Positions 5,907 through 6,889 of a DNA stretch of 6,889 nucleotides are shown one piece after another. Origin of the DNA: Woeseia sp. (GTDB lineage Bacteria > Pseudomonadota > Gammaproteobacteria > Steroidobacterales > Woeseiaceae); assembly GCA_018701055.1 (NCBI GenBank), contig JABIUH010000493.1, positions 1 to 6,889 on the forward strand, read 5' to 3'. The notes under the pieces are model-generated. The model was not told the DNA's origin. It did not search any database and saw nothing but the letters and a program-made list of their open reading frames with translations. The position numbers and the translations under genes were made by a program. The number at the start of each line of letters is the position of its first letter. Within the stretch, counting starts at the first letter, position 1.

Positions 5907-6260
5907 CCGATTTACGAGTATGCGTGCAAGAGCTGTGATCACACGCTTGATGCCCTACAAAAAATGAATGATGACCCGTTGGTCGATTGCCCTGAATGCG
6001 GTGAGGCGGCGCTGAAGCGTCTGATATCCGCCCCGCGTTTTCGTTTGAAAGGAAAGGGCTGGTACGAAACGGATTTCAAGAAGGAGAATCAACGCAATCT
6101 CGCGAAGGGTGATTCTGAGGCGGCTCCAAGCGCCAAAAGCGACGACAAGAAGGAACCGAAAACCATTAAAGAGGAATCCAAGAAGGCCGATACCAAGAAG
6201 GCCGATACCAAGAAAGCCGATACCAAGAAAGAAGCCACGTCTAAGAGTGATGTTTCATGA
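5904..6260 (+). CDS. FmdB family zinc-ribbon protein with lysine-rich tail
   Basis: This is a small 118-residue protein of the FmdB/CxxC_CxxC_SSSS family, whose biochemical role is not established; the name comes from a putative regulator next to formamidase/amidase genes. Residues 1-42 form the conserved zinc ribbon: MPIYEYAC start, Cys8-x2-Cys11 and Cys29-x2-Cys32, followed by the family block KRLISAPRFRLKGKGWYETDFK. From about residue 65 on, the protein becomes a highly charged, probably disordered tail rich in Lys, Asp, Glu, Ser and Ala, with KKADT three times in tandem. Such Lys/Ala-rich tails are known in some family members and vary in length. The start is GTG at 5904 with GGAGAA upstream. 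The stop TGA overlaps the next ATG (ATGA), so the two genes are likely translated together. A role in transcription or nucleic-acid binding is only a guess from the zinc ribbon and the basic tail. Confidence 0.9.
   Translation: MPIYEYACKSCDHTLDALQKMNDDPLVDCPECGEAALKRLISAPRFRLKGKGWYETDFKKENQRNLAKGDSEAAPSAKSDDKKEPKTIKEESKKADTKKADTKKADTKKEATSKSDVS
6180..6224 (+). repeat. Three tandem 15-base repeats in fmdB (KKADT)
   Basis: AAGAAGGCCGATACC occurs at 6180-6194 and 6195-6209 exactly, and at 6210-6224 with one G to A change. Each copy encodes KKADT. Because the unit is a multiple of three, a gain or loss of copies would change tail length without breaking the frame. Confidence 0.9.
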
Positions 6261-6889
6261 AAAACCTCCGCCGCTACATTGTCGCGGGACTGCTTGTATG
6301 GCTGCCGTTGGCAGTGACCTACAAGCTGCTCGAGTTCGTCATTGGCCAAATGGATGGCTGGTTGGATGAATTTCTAAAGTGGTTGCCGTCAAGCTATCAC
6401 CCAGATGAAATGCTGGGTATTGCTTTGCCCGGCCTTGGAGTGCTGTTCACCTTTCTGCTGCTTGTCATTACCGGAATGCTTGCGGCCAACTTCGTCGGTC
6501 GGGCCTTTGTCGCAGGATGGGAGTCGCTGCTCGATCGCATTCCATTCGTCCGAGCGATCTATTCGGCCGTCAAGAGTTTCGCTGAGCTGGTTTTCTCTGA
6601 CCAAAGCCAGTCATTCAAAAAAGTACTACTCGTGCAATATCCGCGCAAAGGCCTTTTTAGTCTTGCCTTTCAGACCTCGAGCAACCTGGGTGAGTTGCAG
6701 GTTCGCACCGGCGAAGAGTTAGTGTGTACATTCGTGCCAACGACGCCAAATCCCACCTCCGGTGTCATCATAATGGTACCTAAGCAAGACACTATCGAAC
6801 TCGATATGGAGGTCGATGAAGCGCTGAAGATGGTCATTTCTCTCGGAGTCGTCGTCCCGGTCTGGAAGGATGGCCAGATTGACGAGTTA
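6257..6889 (+). CDS. DUF502 family inner-membrane protein (3' end cut by window)
   Basis: The reading frame runs open from ATG 6257 to the last base, 211 codons with no stop; family members are about 200-230 residues, so only a few residues should be missing. The function of DUF502 is unknown. The N-terminus MKNLRRYIVAGLLVWLPLAVTY starts with basic residues and a membrane helix (~7-29). A second helix spans ~53-80 (PGLGVLFTFLLLVITGMLAA). A soluble domain follows, with the family signatures RIPFVRAIYSAVKSF (94-108), TTPNPTSG (162-169) and a late EALKMVISLGVVVP segment. Two helices with a short N-terminal tail suggest that the C-terminal domain is cytoplasmic. The start overlaps the fmdB stop as ATGA, with no ribosome site of its own beyond the end of fmdB, implying coupled translation. 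In many gammaproteobacteria this fmdB - DUF502 pair precedes aspS, which would be expected next. Confidence 0.92.
   Translation, partial: MKNLRRYIVAGLLVWLPLAVTYKLLEFVIGQMDGWLDEFLKWLPSSYHPDEMLGIALPGLGVLFTFLLLVITGMLAANFVGRAFVAGWESLLDRIPFVRAIYSAVKSFAELVFSDQSQSFKKVLLVQYPRKGLFSLAFQTSSNLGELQVRTGEELVCTFVPTTPNPTSGVIIMVPKQDTIELDMEVDEALKMVISLGVVVPVWKDGQIDEL

Noticed and set aside
5900..5938. 12-codon frame (ATG 5900) overlapping the fmdB start as a possible regulatory upstream ORF
   Set aside because: It is out of frame, very short and without special codon content; GGAGAA is also well placed for the fmdB GTG.
6180..6224. Tandem repeat as a CRISPR array or phase-variable switch
   Set aside because: There are no spacers, and the 15-base unit keeps the reading frame, so copy changes would not turn the gene off.
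6089..6349. Minus-strand frame with repeated SAFLV across the fmdB tail
   Set aside because: Its repeats are only the reverse reading of the KKADT-coding tandem repeat.

Overview
The window reads as a stretch of ordinary chromosome from a gammaproteobacterium. The evidence is the block bamD (minus) / rluD - pgeF - clpB (plus), which is the order known from Escherichia coli (yfiO, rluD, yfiH, clpB) and Pseudomonas. It is joined here to a glutamine-type nadE on one side and to an fmdB - DUF502 pair on the other. The proteins are close to gammaproteobacterial forms but not enterobacterial, and base composition looks balanced by eye (about half GC, not computed). No mobile element, phage gene, tRNA, rRNA or CRISPR array was seen. 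The genus cannot be named from the sequence; an uncultured or environmental lineage is possible.

Layout. Positions 1-361 carry the last ~119 codons of nadE (plus). A ~108-base gap separates it from the convergent bamD (minus, 470 to about 1291). A divergent promoter region of ~134 bases follows, then rluD (1426-2379) and pgeF (2376-3122), which overlap by 4 bases and are probably translationally coupled. The 113-base pgeF-clpB gap is the most structured non-coding part. It holds a candidate heat-shock (sigma-32) promoter, a perfect hairpin sitting inside that promoter, a 12-base direct repeat flanking both, and a second perfect hairpin just before the clpB start. clpB (3236-5815) is full length. 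An 88-base gap with a perfect TATAAT box and a GC-rich hairpin precedes fmdB (5904-6260). fmdB overlaps the start of a DUF502 membrane protein (6257 to the window end, stop codon not reached) by 4 bases.

How the genes fit together. BamD is an outer-membrane assembly lipoprotein, RluD modifies 23S rRNA, PgeF is a laccase-fold metalloenzyme linked to cell-wall precursor or nucleoside chemistry, and ClpB is the heat-shock disaggregase. They share a conserved neighbourhood rather than one pathway. FmdB and DUF502 form a poorly understood two-gene unit. I found no convincing novel system. The items most worth checking are the clpB leader architecture, the conserved internal GTG start in clpB, and the overlapping promoter/hairpin signals before fmdB.
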